DNA of 64,000 nt, taken from Roseicitreum antarcticum (lineage in GTDB: Bacteria > Pseudomonadota > Alphaproteobacteria > Rhodobacterales > Rhodobacteraceae). This document shows, one piece after another, positions 32,509 to 43,999 of the stretch. The first letter of the stretch is position 1. Every line of letters starts with the position of its first letter. The position numbers and the translations under genes were made by a program. The DNA is taken from assembly GCF_014681765.1 (NCBI RefSeq), contig NZ_CP061498.1, positions 1,488,001 to 1,552,000 of the forward strand, in the 5' to 3' direction. Under the pieces are notes generated by a model. The model did no database searches. It had not been told where the DNA came from and saw nothing but the letters and a program-made list of their open reading frames with translations.

Positions 32509-34424
32509 TCGGCAGCCTCCAGACTGGCGCTGGCGGCGCGCAGTGTCAGGGTGAATTCGGCGCCGCCCCCGGGATGGTTGCGCACCGACAGACCGCCGCC
32601 AAAATCACGCATGATGTTATAGGAAATCGACAGGCCCAGCCCAAGCCCCTTGCCCACCCCCTTGGTGGAAAAGAACGGATCAAAGATCCGCTCGCCCAGC
32701 CCCGGCGACACGCCCGGGCCGTGGTCACGCAAGATCAGCCGCACCATGTCGCCTTTGACCTCGGCGCGCAGGTGCAAGCTGCGATCCGCCGCACCTTCGC
32801 TGGCATCCAGCGCGTTCGAGACCAGGTTGACCAGCACCTGTTGCAGCCGCACTGGCCCCGCAACCACGCGCACTGGGGCGGGGCCCAGATCAAGCTTCAG
32901 TTCAGCACCCGTTGCCTCAAAGCGCCACGCCATGATTTCTTGCATGGCATGGATCACCGGGGCCAGTTCCACCTCGGTAAGCTTGGCATTGGGCTTGCGG
33001 GCAAAGTTGCGCAGGTGCCGGCTGATCCGCGTCATCCGGTCCACCAGCGACACGATACGCCCGACATTCTCGCGCGCATCGGCCACCCGCCCACGGTCCA
33101 GCAACAATTGTGCGTTTTCGGCATAGTTGCGCGTAGCGGCCAACGGCTGGTTGAATTCATGGCTCAGCGCGGCCGACATCTGGCCCAGTGCCGCCAGCTT
33201 GCCCGCCTGGATCAGATCGGCCTGCGTCTGGCGCAGCACGGTTTCCGTTGCGCGGCGCTCAGCCACCTCGCCCTTCAGGGCGGTGTTCACCGCACCCAAT
33301 TGCGCGGTACGCTCGGCAACGCGCCGCTCCAGATCCTCACGCGCGGAACGCTGAAGGTGAAGGCGTTCTGCCAGCGCCTGGCGTTGCTGACGCACAATCC
33401 AGACCGAAAGCGCCGCCAGCACCACCAAAAGCAGGCCCACCGACACCGTGGTGCGCGCCTGCACCCGTGCCGAGGCCGTGTTCAGAAGGACATTCACCGT
33501 CCATCCGGCATCGGGCATCGGTTCAGCCACCACGACATATTCCGCCGCCTCCGGCACCGTCATCAACGCCAGCTCAGGCGCCGCGGCTGTCATCTGATGC
33601 GGGATCTCGCTGAGGGGGGTGGTGGCGTAGCGCCGCGTCGCCCCGGTGCGGGCCAGCCGCGCGGGGGTAAGGGGCTGCAAGGCGCGAAAGCGCCATTCGG
33701 GGTTGGATGACAGGAACACGATGCCCTCGGGGTCGGTCACCACGACCTCATAATCCCCGCCGCCCCACGCATTTTCGATCTCATCGAGGTCGATCTTGAT
33801 GACCAACACGCCGCGCAGCGCGCCGTCCACCCGCACCGGCGCGCCGAAATAATACCCCCGCTTCAGGGAGGTGGTGCCCAGCGCGAAGAACCGGCCCTGC
33901 CCTTCCGACAAAGCGTCCAGAAAATACGGGCGAAAGGCGAAATTTCCCCCGATGAACGACACATCAGTATCAAAGTTGCTGGCCGCCAGCGTGTTGCCGT
34001 CCAACTGCATGACATAGATGTCGGATGCCCCCAGCAAGCCCGCTGTGGCGCGCAGATACTGGTTTGCCGCTGCAACCCGCGCCATGGTGTCGGGCGCGAC
34101 GAGGAGGTTGCCGATGACGCGCTGTTGCGCCAGCAGTTCGGGCAAACGCTCATACCGGGCAAGTTGGCCGCGCAAGGTGGCGGTGGCAAGGCGCAGCGTA
34201 TTCTCGCCGCGCGCGCTGGCCTCGGTCAGGTAGTAGACCGTGACGCGCTGATAAAGCCAGAGCGCGCCGCCCAGCATCCCTGCGAGGCACAGCATGCCGA
34301 TGCACCAGGCACGGACATGCCGTGGCCTGAAATACCCCGCCCCAAACCGCTGCCGCGCGCGTTGTGTCAAAGCTGTTCCCCCATCGTCTGTCCATAAGCC
34401 GACCGGGCGGGGGGCTGTCAACAT
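32505..34424 (-). CDS. Sensor histidine kinase, DctB-like
   Basis: A 639-aa membrane kinase. One transmembrane helix near residues 40-60, a periplasmic double-Cache-type sensor region to about 310 (FFALGTTSLKRGYYFGAPV, GVLVIKIDLDEIENAWGGG), a second helix near 320-340, then coiled coil and kinase core. The phosphorylated His422 lies in ALSHEFNQPLAATRNYAENA, the N box in NLVSNALDA, and the G boxes in DHGPGVSPG and GKGLGLGLSIS. This is the C4-dicarboxylate sensor architecture of DctB. The start at 34424 is the first ATG; a later start is possible because the first 35 residues are poorly conserved-looking. It signals to the DctD-like protein overlapping its stop. Confidence 0.88.
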   Translation of the reverse strand: MLTAPRPVGLWTDDGGTALTQRARQRFGAGYFRPRHVRAWCIGMLCLAGMLGGALWLYQRVTVYYLTEASARGENTLRLATATLRGQLARYERLPELLAQQRVIGNLLVAPDTMARVAAANQYLRATAGLLGASDIYVMQLDGNTLAASNFDTDVSFIGGNFAFRPYFLDALSEGQGRFFALGTTSLKRGYYFGAPVRVDGALRGVLVIKIDLDEIENAWGGGDYEVVVTDPEGIVFLSSNPEWRFRALQPLTPARLARTGATRRYATTPLSEIPHQMTAAAPELALMTVPEAAEYVVVAEPMPDAGWTVNVLLNTASARVQARTTVSVGLLLVVLAALSVWIVRQQRQALAERLHLQRSAREDLERRVAERTAQLGAVNTALKGEVAERRATETVLRQTQADLIQAGKLAALGQMSAALSHEFNQPLAATRNYAENAQLLLDRGRVADARENVGRIVSLVDRMTRISRHLRNFARKPNAKLTEVELAPVIHAMQEIMAWRFEATGAELKLDLGPAPVRVVAGPVRLQQVLVNLVSNALDASEGAADRSLHLRAEVKGDMVRLILRDHGPGVSPGLGERIFDPFFSTKGVGKGLGLGLSISYNIMRDFGGGLSVRNHPGGGAEFTLTLRAASASLEAAE

Positions 34425-34509
34425 TCAATGGCCGATATTCAATGGCCCATCGCAACCTCTCGTCGCAACCGCCCGTCGCGTGCCGCCCCGCATCAGCCCC
34501 CTTCAGGGC

Positions 34510-35340
34510 TCAAAAGCCACAGCCGCCTTGCACGGTGGCTTGGCAGTATTTCGCCAGCGCCTTGCGGTCAGCAAAGCCGGATACCGGCCGCGGTGGATGG
34601 AAGGTCAGCGCCACCTGCCCCCGCCGCGCCGCGCCCAGCACCACAAGCATATGCGCTGCGAACCCCATGTCGCCCCACCAACCATAGAGACGTGGGTCCG
34701 TGCCTTCAGGGGCGGAATAGACGACGCTGACCGGTTGAATGTGCAAAACATCGCGCAATTCAGGGGCAAAAAACGCCGCGAACAGGGTGGATTTGAAAGG
34801 CAGCACCCGCCGCCCGTCCGAACTGGTGCCTTCTGGAAAAAACAGCAGCCGGTGGCCCATGCGCAGCCGCGCTTCGAACGTGCGCTTCTGTTCCCCGGCC
34901 GCCTGCACCTTTCGCGCGATAAAAAGCGTGCCCGTCGCGCGGGCCAGCCACCCGATGCCGGGCCAGCCCGCGACTTCGGATTTGGCGACAAAATACCCCT
35001 GCTGGGCGGCGTTCAGCGCAAAAATATCCAGCCAGGACGCATGGTTCGCCACCAGTGCGCCCGGAAGCTGCATCGGTTTGCCCTGAACGCGCAGCCGTAA
35101 TCCCAACGCCATAAGCGCCGCACGACATGCCGCTTGGGTAATGAAGGGTGTTACCGGGCGGCGCTGTCCAAACAACGGCCTTTCCAGCAGACGGGCCAAC
35201 AGCAACACGATCAGCCCACCATAGACGATCAGCGCCAGCGCACCGCCGCGCAGCGCAACCCGCAGCCAGCCAAAGCCCTGAACCACCAGCGGCGGCGGCG
35301 GTTCGGTCGAATACCAGGTGGTCGATTTGGCGGCCGACAC
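34510..35340 (-). CDS. olsA: 1-acyl-sn-glycerol-3-phosphate / lyso-ornithine lipid acyltransferase
   Basis: An acyltransferase of the PlsC family, about 276 aa with the GTG start chosen here. It has an N-terminal membrane helix (GGALALIVYGGLIVLLLARLL), the catalytic NHASWLD motif (His and Asp four apart), and FPEGTSSDG, the acyl-acceptor motif. Lying directly downstream of an OlsB homolog, it is best read as OlsA, which adds the second acyl chain of ornithine lipid. No ATG exists between the olsB stop and the conserved part; GTG codons at 35340, 35346, 35370 and 35388 and a TTG at 35400 are all possible starts, and none has a clear ribosome site. Confidence 0.83.
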   Translation of the reverse strand: MSAAKSTTWYSTEPPPPLVVQGFGWLRVALRGGALALIVYGGLIVLLLARLLERPLFGQRRPVTPFITQAACRAALMALGLRLRVQGKPMQLPGALVANHASWLDIFALNAAQQGYFVAKSEVAGWPGIGWLARATGTLFIARKVQAAGEQKRTFEARLRMGHRLLFFPEGTSSDGRRVLPFKSTLFAAFFAPELRDVLHIQPVSVVYSAPEGTDPRLYGWWGDMGFAAHMLVVLGAARRGQVALTFHPPRPVSGFADRKALAKYCQATVQGGCGF

Positions 35341-35405
35341 GGGCACAGGGTCGGGTACAGACGAGGGCACAAAAACCGGGGTAGGCACAGGTTCGGGCAA
35401 GGGAC

Positions 35406-36224
35406 TCAGCCCCGGCCTGACTTGCGGGTATAGAACCCCAAGTGTTTCTCGGACATCGTGCGCGTATCCATAATCAGGCAAACATCGGTCGTGTTGAAAT
35501 CGTGATCCACAAACGCCCCCTCGCCCACATAACCACCCAGCCGCAGGTAGGCCTTGATGAGCGCGGGTATCCGCGCCATCGCATCGCGTCGCGAAAGCGC
35601 ATCGAGGGGCAGCAGGTCCATCGGCTGGAAATGCGCGGGCAGCGCGCGCACACGCATCCCCTCGGGTGCGAGGTGGTGGTGGTGCAGCCAGCTGAGCGGT
35701 TGCGCCAGCGCTGCCACATCGGTGCCGTGGAAGCTGGCGACGCCGAACAGGACCTCGATATCTTGCGACAGCACATGCTGGGCCAAGGCATTCCACAAAT
35801 GCAGCATGGCGGTGGAATTGCGATACTCGGGGTGGACACAGGACCGGCCCAGTTCCAGAACCTTGCGCCCGGTGGCGCGCAGCAAGCTCAGGTCATATTC
35901 AGCTTCGCTGTAATACCGCCCCAGCCGTGCGGCGGCTGTGCCAGAAAGCAGCCGGTACACCCCCACCACATGATCCAGTTTCGCCGGATCGCGCCGGGTG
36001 TCAATCAACAGCAGGTGGTCGCAATCGACGTCGAACGTATCAATTTCCAACCGCGCATCGTGGTCGGCCATCGGGCCGCCGCGCCCGCCCAGTTCCTCGA
36101 CAAACACGCGATATCTGAGGCGTTGCGCGGCACAAAGGTCGCCATCGCTGTGCGCCAGCCTGATCTCGAAATGGCGATCCGCCCCGGTGTCGATTGCAAA
36201 TTCAGTCATCGCCGCCTGTTCCAT
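35406..36224 (-). CDS. olsB: Ornithine-acyl-ACP N-acyltransferase
   Basis: A GNAT-fold enzyme of the OlsB family (272 aa from the start used here) that makes lyso-ornithine lipid from ornithine and 3-hydroxyacyl-ACP. Seen: RLRYRVFVEELGGRGGP near the N terminus, ELGRSCVHPEYRNSTAMLHLW in the middle, LFGVASFHGTD, LPALIKAYLRLGGYVGEGAFVDHDFNTTDVCLIMD at the end (in two adjoining parts), all family hallmarks. The ATG at 36224 has AGGG nine bases upstream; one at 36209 is also possible, and the frame is open to 36323 without support. olsA follows, giving an ornithine-lipid operon that is important when phosphate is scarce. Confidence 0.9.
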   Translation of the reverse strand: MEQAAMTEFAIDTGADRHFEIRLAHSDGDLCAAQRLRYRVFVEELGGRGGPMADHDARLEIDTFDVDCDHLLLIDTRRDPAKLDHVVGVYRLLSGTAAARLGRYYSEAEYDLSLLRATGRKVLELGRSCVHPEYRNSTAMLHLWNALAQHVLSQDIEVLFGVASFHGTDVAALAQPLSWLHHHHLAPEGMRVRALPAHFQPMDLLPLDALSRRDAMARIPALIKAYLRLGGYVGEGAFVDHDFNTTDVCLIMDTRTMSEKHLGFYTRKSGRG

Positions 36225-36328
36225 GGCATCTTGCCCTGTACCGGCTGACGGTGCGTTTTGCAATGCCACCGACCGGGGCGCGCCAAAGCCGGCCTGACGC
36301 ACGGGGGAATTTTGTTTACCCATTGGGA

Positions 36329-36511
36329 TTACGTTTGACTGACGAAAACCAAGTTGATTTGATCGGCATCAATTACCTTTTTGCCCTGATGCTCAAAATT
36401 GACCGTGATTCGATTTGAGATATTGGACTGCACTTGTCCAAGGCCCCAATCGGGTTGCTCCGGGTGTCTGACAAGTGTTCCCGGTTCGAATATCGCGTTT
36501 CTGCCGCTCAT
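36329..36511 (-). CDS. DUF3553-family small protein
   Basis: A 60-aa protein with a single small beta-rich domain: EPGTLVRHPEQPDWGLGQV followed by RITVNFEHQGKKVID. This resembles the DUF3553 family, CarD/Tudor-like in general appearance, in which a G-x-G-V strand is followed by V-x-F-x-x-x-G-K. GGAGGG stands 7 bases before the ATG. It is transcribed divergently from chpT with only 27 bases between starts. The function is not known; a nucleic-acid or protein interaction role is inference. Confidence 0.75.
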   Translation of the reverse strand: MSGRNAIFEPGTLVRHPEQPDWGLGQVQSNISNRITVNFEHQGKKVIDADQINLVFVSQT

Positions 36512-36538
36512 TCATACCCTCCGGACTGGACTTTTCAT

Positions 36539-37135
36539 TTGACCTCAAAACTAGACATCAGCGCGCTCATCGGTTCCCGCATCTGTCATGACCTTATCAG
36601 CCCGATCGGCGCAATCGGCAATGGTATTGAACTGTTGTCCATGACGTCGGCGCTTGGCAAGGCGGAACTGGCGCTTCTGGCCGAAAGCGTCGGCAATGCC
36701 AATGCGCGCATCCGCTTTTTCCGGGTCGCCTTCGGCGTCTTCAGCGCCGACCAGATGATGAGCGAGCGGGAAATCGGCTCGATCCTCAGCGATCTTTTCG
36801 CCGGGACCCGGCTTTCGGTAGACTGGGCTATCCCCGCGGCCCTGCCCCGGCAGGATGTCAAACTGGCCTTCTTGCTGCTTCAATGCATGGAGACTGCCAT
36901 GCCATGGGGCGGGCAGATCAGCGTTACGCAGCAAGACGACCGGATCAAGGTGGCAGGTACCTCGGACAGACTGCGGGTGGAGGACAATCTGTTTGACGCA
37001 TTGATCACCGGCGACGTTCCTGATGAGATGCGGCCCGCGCTGGTGCAGTTCGCCCTTGTGCCGTTGGAACTGGCTGCGCGCGACCGCGCGCTGACGATCT
37101 TGCGGGACAATGACCGGATTTCCCTGTCCTTCTGA
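36539..37135 (+). CDS. chpT: Histidine phosphotransferase ChpT (DUF2328)
   Basis: About 198 aa from the TTG used here. The N-terminal four-helix dimerisation part carries the phosphorylated His17 in SRICHDLISPIGAIGNGIELL (18-residue core), and the rest is a degenerate ATPase-like domain lacking nucleotide motifs, as in ChpT. It relays phosphate from CckA to CtrA and CpdR, controlling motility, competence and gene-transfer-agent functions in this order. No ATG fits: the in-frame ATG at 36434 lies inside the divergent DUF3553 gene and would add an antisense-coded extension. The TTG at 36539 is therefore the best guess. Confidence 0.82.
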   Translation: MTSKLDISALIGSRICHDLISPIGAIGNGIELLSMTSALGKAELALLAESVGNANARIRFFRVAFGVFSADQMMSEREIGSILSDLFAGTRLSVDWAIPAALPRQDVKLAFLLLQCMETAMPWGGQISVTQQDDRIKVAGTSDRLRVEDNLFDALITGDVPDEMRPALVQFALVPLELAARDRALTILRDNDRISLSF

Positions 37136-37145
37136 CAATACCACA

Positions 37146-37164
37146 CGGGGCATCATGCGCCCCG
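37146..37164 (+). terminator. Small stem-loop after chpT
   Basis: CGGGGC (37146-37151) and GCCCCG (37159-37164) around a 7-base loop, 10 bases after the chpT stop. There is no T-run; a weak terminator. Confidence 0.4.
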
Positions 37165-37192
37165 CAAGCAAGACCTTGATCGCGGGGGTTTG

Positions 37193-37229
37193 CGGGTTGA
37201 GCGCCGGAGATATCGCGGGCGTCAACCCG
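37193..37229 (-). terminator. Stem-loop after proA
   Basis: CGGGTTGA plus CGCC (37193-37205, one bulged G) pairs with GGCGTCAACCCG (37218-37229). It lies 29 bases beyond the proA stop on the reverse strand. No T-run. Confidence 0.45.
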
Positions 37230-37258
37230 TCATTGCACACACGGCATGGCGCGCAGCG

Positions 37259-38514
37259 TCACGCCCGGATAGTGCCGTCCCCGCGCACGCGATAGTTGAA
37301 GCTGGTCAACTGCTCGGCGCCGATAGGGCCACGCGCGTGCAATCGGCCCGTTGCGATGCCGATCTCTGCCCCCATGCCGAATTCCGCCCCGTCAGCGAAC
37401 TGGGTCGAGGCATTGTGCATCACGATCGCCGAGCCCACCTGCGACAGGAAAGTCGCCGCCGTTGCGGCATCTTCGGTCAGGATCGATTCGGTGTGGCCCG
37501 ATCCATGGCGCGCAATATGATCCATCGCACCCTGAACATCCGGCACACGGGCAACCGCAATCACCATATCCAGAAACTCCCGCCCGAAATCTTCCGGCTT
37601 CGCGGCAACCACGCCGGGCAGTTGCGTCAGCCCCGCGCCAGCACGCACCTCAACCCCCGCCGCAATCAGGTCGGCGATGATCTGCGCGCCCAACGTGTCG
37701 GCAATCGCATCATGCAGCAGCAGGCATTCGGCAGCGCCGCAAATCCCGGTGCGCCGGGTCTTGGCGTTCAGCACGACCGACCGGGCCTTCGCCGGGTCGG
37801 CATGGGCGTCGACATAGACGTGGCAGATGCCTTCCAGATGCGCGAAAACCGGCACGCGGGCCTGTTCTTGTACCAGCCCCACCAGCCCCTTGCCGCCACG
37901 CGGGATAATCACGTCAATATGCGCCGTCATACCCAGCATTTCCGACACCGCCGCGCGGTCGCGGGTAGGCACCAGTTGCACCGCAGTTTCCGGCAGCCCG
38001 GCGGCGCGCAGCCCTTCGACCATGCAGGCATGGATGGCGCGCGAGGAATGGAAACTTTCCGACCCGCCGCGCAGGATCACCGCATTGCCGGATTTGAGGC
38101 ACAGCGCACCGGCATCCGCCGTCACATTCGGACGGCTTTCATAGATCACGCCGATCACGCCAATGGGGGTGCGTACCCGTTCGACATGCAGCCCCGCGGG
38201 GCGATCCCAGGCGGCGATGACCTGCCCGACCGGGTCGGCCTGACCGGCGACGTCGCGCAGGCCCTGCGCAATCGCGCCGATCCGGTCAGGATTCAGCACC
38301 AACCGGTCCAGCATGGCATCGCTGAGCCCCTTGGCGCGCCCAAACGCCAGATCCTCGGCATTGGCTGCAAGGATCGTGCCCTGCGCGGCCTCGACCGCAT
38401 CGGCGGCGGCGTTCAGGGCGGTGCGTTTCTGGTCGTCACTGGCCACGGCCAACTGCCCCGCCGCCGCGCGCGCCGCCGCGCCGATTTCGGCCATCATTAC
38501 TGCAATATCATCGC

Positions 38515-38518
<4 letters not shown>
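37259..38518 (-). CDS. proA: Gamma-glutamyl phosphate reductase
   Basis: A 419-aa NADPH-dependent aldehyde-dehydrogenase-superfamily enzyme, second step of proline synthesis from glutamate. The catalytic Cys260 is in [33 protein letters not shown] and [13 protein letters not shown] are family signatures, and the C terminus holds GTESI-like [10 protein letters not shown] and [20 protein letters not shown]. Its start overlaps the proB stop by 4 bases, as is usual for the proBA pair. Confidence 0.97.
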
Positions 38519-40712
<2,194 letters not shown>

Positions 40713-40807
40713 TCATTCGGCGGCCTCAAGGCCCCGTGGACATGCGCACAACCTTGGCAACCAGTGCGACAGAACCTGCGCTTTCGGCCGCGCGCCGCCC
40801 CTGACGC

Positions 40808-41764
40808 TCAGGCACGGCCCAGTTTTGCCAGACGGGCATCGCGCAACCGCGCGAAATCGTCACCCGCATGGTAGCTCGACCGCGTCAGTGGCGTGGCCGA
40901 GACCATCAAGAACCCCTTGCCATAGGCGGCCTTTTCATAGGACTTGAATTCATCAGGCGTGATGAAGCTGTCCACGCGATGGTGTTTTGGGGTCGGTTGC
41001 AGATACTGCCCAATGGTCAGGAAATCCACATCAGCGCTGCGCATGTCATCCATCACTTGCCGGACCGACTGCGCATCTTCACCCAGCCCCACCATGATCC
41101 CCGATTTGGTGAACATGCCGGGGTCCAGTTCCTTCACCCGCTGCAACAGCCGCAGGCTGTGGAAATAACGCGCGCCTGGCCGCACCGTGGGATAGAGCGA
41201 GGGCACAGTTTCCAGATTATGGTTGAACACATCAGGCCGCGCAGCGACCACGGTTTCCAGCGCGGAGGGCGCGCATTTCAGGAAATCCGGCGTCAGGATC
41301 TCGATCGTCGTGTCGGGGCTGCGGTGGCGCACGGCGCGGATGGTCTGGGCAAAGTGGTCTGCCCCGCCGTCATCCAGATCGTCACGGTCCACCGAGGTGA
41401 TGACCACATGCTTCAGGCCCAGCTTGTCCACCGCATGCGCCACACGCCCCGGCTCGAACGCGTCCAGCGTGTCGGGGCGCCCGGTGGCGACGTTGCAAAA
41501 GGTGCAGCCCCGGGTGCAGATCTCGCCCATGATCATCATGGTGGCGTGGCCCTGGCTCCAGCATTCGCCGACGTTCGGGCAGCCCGCTTCCTCGCACACT
41601 GTCACCAGCTTGTTCTCACGCATGATGTCGCGGGTGCGCTTGTATTCCGCGCTGCCCGGCGCCTTCACGCGGATCCATGCAGGTTTCTTCGGCTGAGCAT
41701 TGTCAGGGCGATGCGCCTTTTCGGGGTGGCGGCCTTCGGGCAGGGTCAGATCGCGGGGGGCCAT
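40808..41764 (-). CDS. lipA: Lipoyl synthase
   Basis: A 318-aa radical-SAM enzyme that inserts two sulfurs into protein-bound octanoate, forming the lipoyl cofactor of 2-oxoacid dehydrogenases. Auxiliary cluster Cys are in [14 protein letters not shown]; the radical-SAM cluster is in [10 protein letters not shown] (CxxxCxxC). The RSSYHAGDD segment near the end supplies the Ser that ligates the auxiliary cluster. The ATG at 41764 is supported by AAAGGA about 8 bases upstream; the frame reaches 41821 without a better start. A promoter is visible upstream. Confidence 0.97.
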   Translation of the reverse strand: MAPRDLTLPEGRHPEKAHRPDNAQPKKPAWIRVKAPGSAEYKRTRDIMRENKLVTVCEEAGCPNVGECWSQGHATMMIMGEICTRGCTFCNVATGRPDTLDAFEPGRVAHAVDKLGLKHVVITSVDRDDLDDGGADHFAQTIRAVRHRSPDTTIEILTPDFLKCAPSALETVVAARPDVFNHNLETVPSLYPTVRPGARYFHSLRLLQRVKELDPGMFTKSGIMVGLGEDAQSVRQVMDDMRSADVDFLTIGQYLQPTPKHHRVDSFITPDEFKSYEKAAYGKGFLMVSATPLTRSSYHAGDDFARLRDARLAKLGRA

Positions 41765-41792
41765 GGGCAGTCCTTTGCATTGCGTAGGGACC

Positions 41793-41821
41793 ATATAATG
41801 CCCCATGGGGAATTTGTCCAA
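41793..41821 (-). promoter_or_regulatory. Predicted lipA promoter with a palindromic spacer
   Basis: On the reverse strand, -35 TTGGAC (41816-41821) and -10 TTATAT (41793-41798) are separated by exactly 17 bases, a good sigma-70 layout. The spacer contains the perfect 10-bp palindrome CCCCATGGGG (41801-41810), a possible repressor site or chance. Confidence 0.55.
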
Positions 41822-41879
41822 ACCTTAGCGGCAGGCACAGGGCGGAATTGCACGCAGCGCATGGGCGCCAGGGCGCAGG

Positions 41880-43301
41880 TCAGCCCGCCGACTGCCCCAG
41901 CACGGCGCCCGGGTTCATGATGCCCACGGGATCCAGCGCGGCCTTGATCCCGCGCATCGCGGCCAGTTTTGCCGGGTCACCATAGCGCACCAGATCCGCC
42001 GCCTTGAACCGCCCGATCCCGTGTTCCGCACTGACCGATCCCCCCATCGCATGGGTCAGATCATGCACCCTGCCCTGAATCTCGGCGCGCCGGCTGTCAT
42101 AGGTGGCGCGCTCATGGCCCGCAGGCGGGAAGATGTTGTAGTGCAGGTTGCCGTCGCCCAGATGGCCGAAGCAATTCACCCGGAACGGCCCCAGCCGCGC
42201 GATGGCGGCATCGGCCTGTTCCAGAAATTCAGGCACCACCGACAGCGGCAAGGCGATGTCATGGCTGACGATGGCGCCCGTCAGGCGGTTGGCTTCCGGG
42301 ATCGTTTCGCGAAGGTTCCAGAAATCGGCGCGTTGGCTGTCGGATTGCGCGATCACCCCGTCGCTGACCAGACCCGCGTCCAGCCCGGCCTCAAATATCG
42401 CCTCAAGCGCGCTTGCAGGGTCCAGAGCCGTGGGCAGGCCCAGATCCACCAACACCATCCAGTCGGGCGGCGTGGAAAAGGGCTGGCGCAGATCCGGCAG
42501 TTTTTCGCGCAGAAAACGCAGTCCCATGCCGCTGATCAGCTCAAACCCCGAAAGCCCCTCGGCCACCTGCGCCTGCGCAACCGCCAACAGAGCCAGCGCA
42601 TCGGCGGGAGTATTCACCACCATCAGCGCCGCGCCGTTGCGGGCGGGCCGGGGGTACAGACGCAGCGAAGCGGCGGTAATGACACCCAGCGTGCCCTCGG
42701 ACCCGATCAGCAGGTGGCGCAGGTCATAGCCGGTGTTGTCCTTGCGCAGCCGCTTCGCGCCGTGCCAGATCGACCCGTCAGGAAACACCGCCTCCAGCCC
42801 CAGGCAGAGGTCCCGCGCATTGCCATAGCGCAGCACCGCCGTGCCGCCCGCGTTGGCGCCCAAAAGCCCCCCGATCCGGGCCGAACCTTCAGAGGCCAGC
42901 GACAGCGGAAACAACCGTTCCACACCCTCCGCGGCGGCCTGCACATCGGCCAGCACCACGCCTGCCTCAGCAATCAGCACATTCTCGGAAGGGTACACCG
43001 CGCGCAGGGCCGTCATGCGTTCCAGCGATAAAAGCAGCGGCATAGGGCCGTCGGGCGCGACCTGCCCTCCCACCAGCCCGGTGCCGCCGCCATAGGGCAC
43101 CACACCCACCCGCGCGTCGGCGCAGGCGCGCAAGATCACCGCGACCGTATCGGCATCCGCCGGGCAGGCAACCGCCGCCGCCTGTCCCCGGTAGCGCCCG
43201 CGCGGTTCTTCCAGATAGCGCGGCGCGATCGGGCGCAGCACACCATCTTGCAAAAGGCCCGCCAGATGATCCAGAAACGCGCCGTCAGCAGGGTTAAGCA
43301 T
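41880..43301 (-). CDS. FAD-linked 2-hydroxyacid dehydrogenase (GlcD/D-lactate dehydrogenase family)
   Basis: A 473-aa flavoprotein. The N-terminal PCMH-type FAD domain (about 35-215) contains VVPYGGGTGLVGGQ, and the C-terminal domain has FGHLGDGNLHYNI and the metal/substrate-linked SAEHGIGRFKAADL. Relatives oxidise D-lactate, glycolate or D-2-hydroxyglutarate and pass electrons to quinone or a partner protein. Without glcE/glcF neighbours, glycolate oxidase is less likely, and D-lactate or D-2-hydroxyglutarate dehydrogenase is preferred. The ATG at 43301 follows AAAGGA at ideal spacing; one at 43328 does not. Confidence 0.85.
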   Translation of the reverse strand: MLNPADGAFLDHLAGLLQDGVLRPIAPRYLEEPRGRYRGQAAAVACPADADTVAVILRACADARVGVVPYGGGTGLVGGQVAPDGPMPLLLSLERMTALRAVYPSENVLIAEAGVVLADVQAAAEGVERLFPLSLASEGSARIGGLLGANAGGTAVLRYGNARDLCLGLEAVFPDGSIWHGAKRLRKDNTGYDLRHLLIGSEGTLGVITAASLRLYPRPARNGAALMVVNTPADALALLAVAQAQVAEGLSGFELISGMGLRFLREKLPDLRQPFSTPPDWMVLVDLGLPTALDPASALEAIFEAGLDAGLVSDGVIAQSDSQRADFWNLRETIPEANRLTGAIVSHDIALPLSVVPEFLEQADAAIARLGPFRVNCFGHLGDGNLHYNIFPPAGHERATYDSRRAEIQGRVHDLTHAMGGSVSAEHGIGRFKAADLVRYGDPAKLAAMRGIKAALDPVGIMNPGAVLGQSAG

Positions 43302-43408
43302 GGCAGAATTCCTTTGTTCAGCCGTCAAAGCCGCCTACCGGCAGCCTAAGCGGCATCGCGGCAACAGATCAACGCCGATACCGCCAGCCACCGCGATGCG
43401 CGCAGGCC

Positions 43409-43999
43409 TCACGCCTGCCCCACATCCGTCCGGCCCCGCCGGTCATAGCGCAGGTTGGCGTAAAGCACATGGTTGCGCCAGCGCCCGTTGATTTGCAGAT
43501 AGCTTTGGGCGACGCCCTCGTACTTGAACCCAGCCCGCTCCAGCGCCCCGCGTGAGGCCACGTTTTCAGGCAGGCATGCGGCCTCGATCCGGCTAAGACC
43601 AAGGATGGTGAACGCATGGCGGACAGTGGCGTCAATCGCCTCGCGCATGTAGCCCTGCCGCGCAAAGGGCTGGCCGATCCAGTAGCCCAGCGTACCAGAT
43701 TGCGCCGGACCGCGCCGGATATGATCCAGCGTGATCGCACCCAGCAGCGTGTTGTCATCGCGCCGGATCAGGAACAACGGCAAGGCCGAACCATTGGCCG
43801 AGGTACGCGCGGCCCAGGCCACACGGTTGGTGAACCCCTTGCGCGACAGGTGATCGACCGACCATGTCGGCTCCCACGGCACCAGGAACCCGGCACTTTC
43901 CTGTCGCAGCGCCGCCCAAGGGCGGTAATCGGCATGTTGCGGCAGGCGCAGAATCATACGATCGCTCTCGATCGCAATTTTGCGCCGGAAGCCCAACAT
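43409..43999 (-). CDS. GNAT acetyltransferase, RimJ/RimL-like
   Basis: A 196-aa Gcn5-related N-acetyltransferase. The acetyl-CoA site is visible in GYWIGQPFARQGYMREAI, with the beta-bulge region LGLSRIEAACLPENVASRGALERAGFKYEG, typical of RimJ/RimL-type enzymes that acetylate protein N termini. Two Arg-rich patches flank it. Its ATG shares one base with the M16 peptidase stop (TGATG), so it is the last gene of the thrC-M16-GNAT run. The actual substrate is not known. Confidence 0.87.
   Translation of the reverse strand: MLGFRRKIAIESDRMILRLPQHADYRPWAALRQESAGFLVPWEPTWSVDHLSRKGFTNRVAWAARTSANGSALPLFLIRRDDNTLLGAITLDHIRRGPAQSGTLGYWIGQPFARQGYMREAIDATVRHAFTILGLSRIEAACLPENVASRGALERAGFKYEGVAQSYLQINGRWRNHVLYANLRYDRRGRTDVGQA

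Noticed and set aside
34510-35796. 428-residue version of the acyltransferase starting at 35796
   Set aside because: The first 140 residues run through the olsB coding frame and are Arg/Ala/Pro-rich; the conserved protein starts near 35340.
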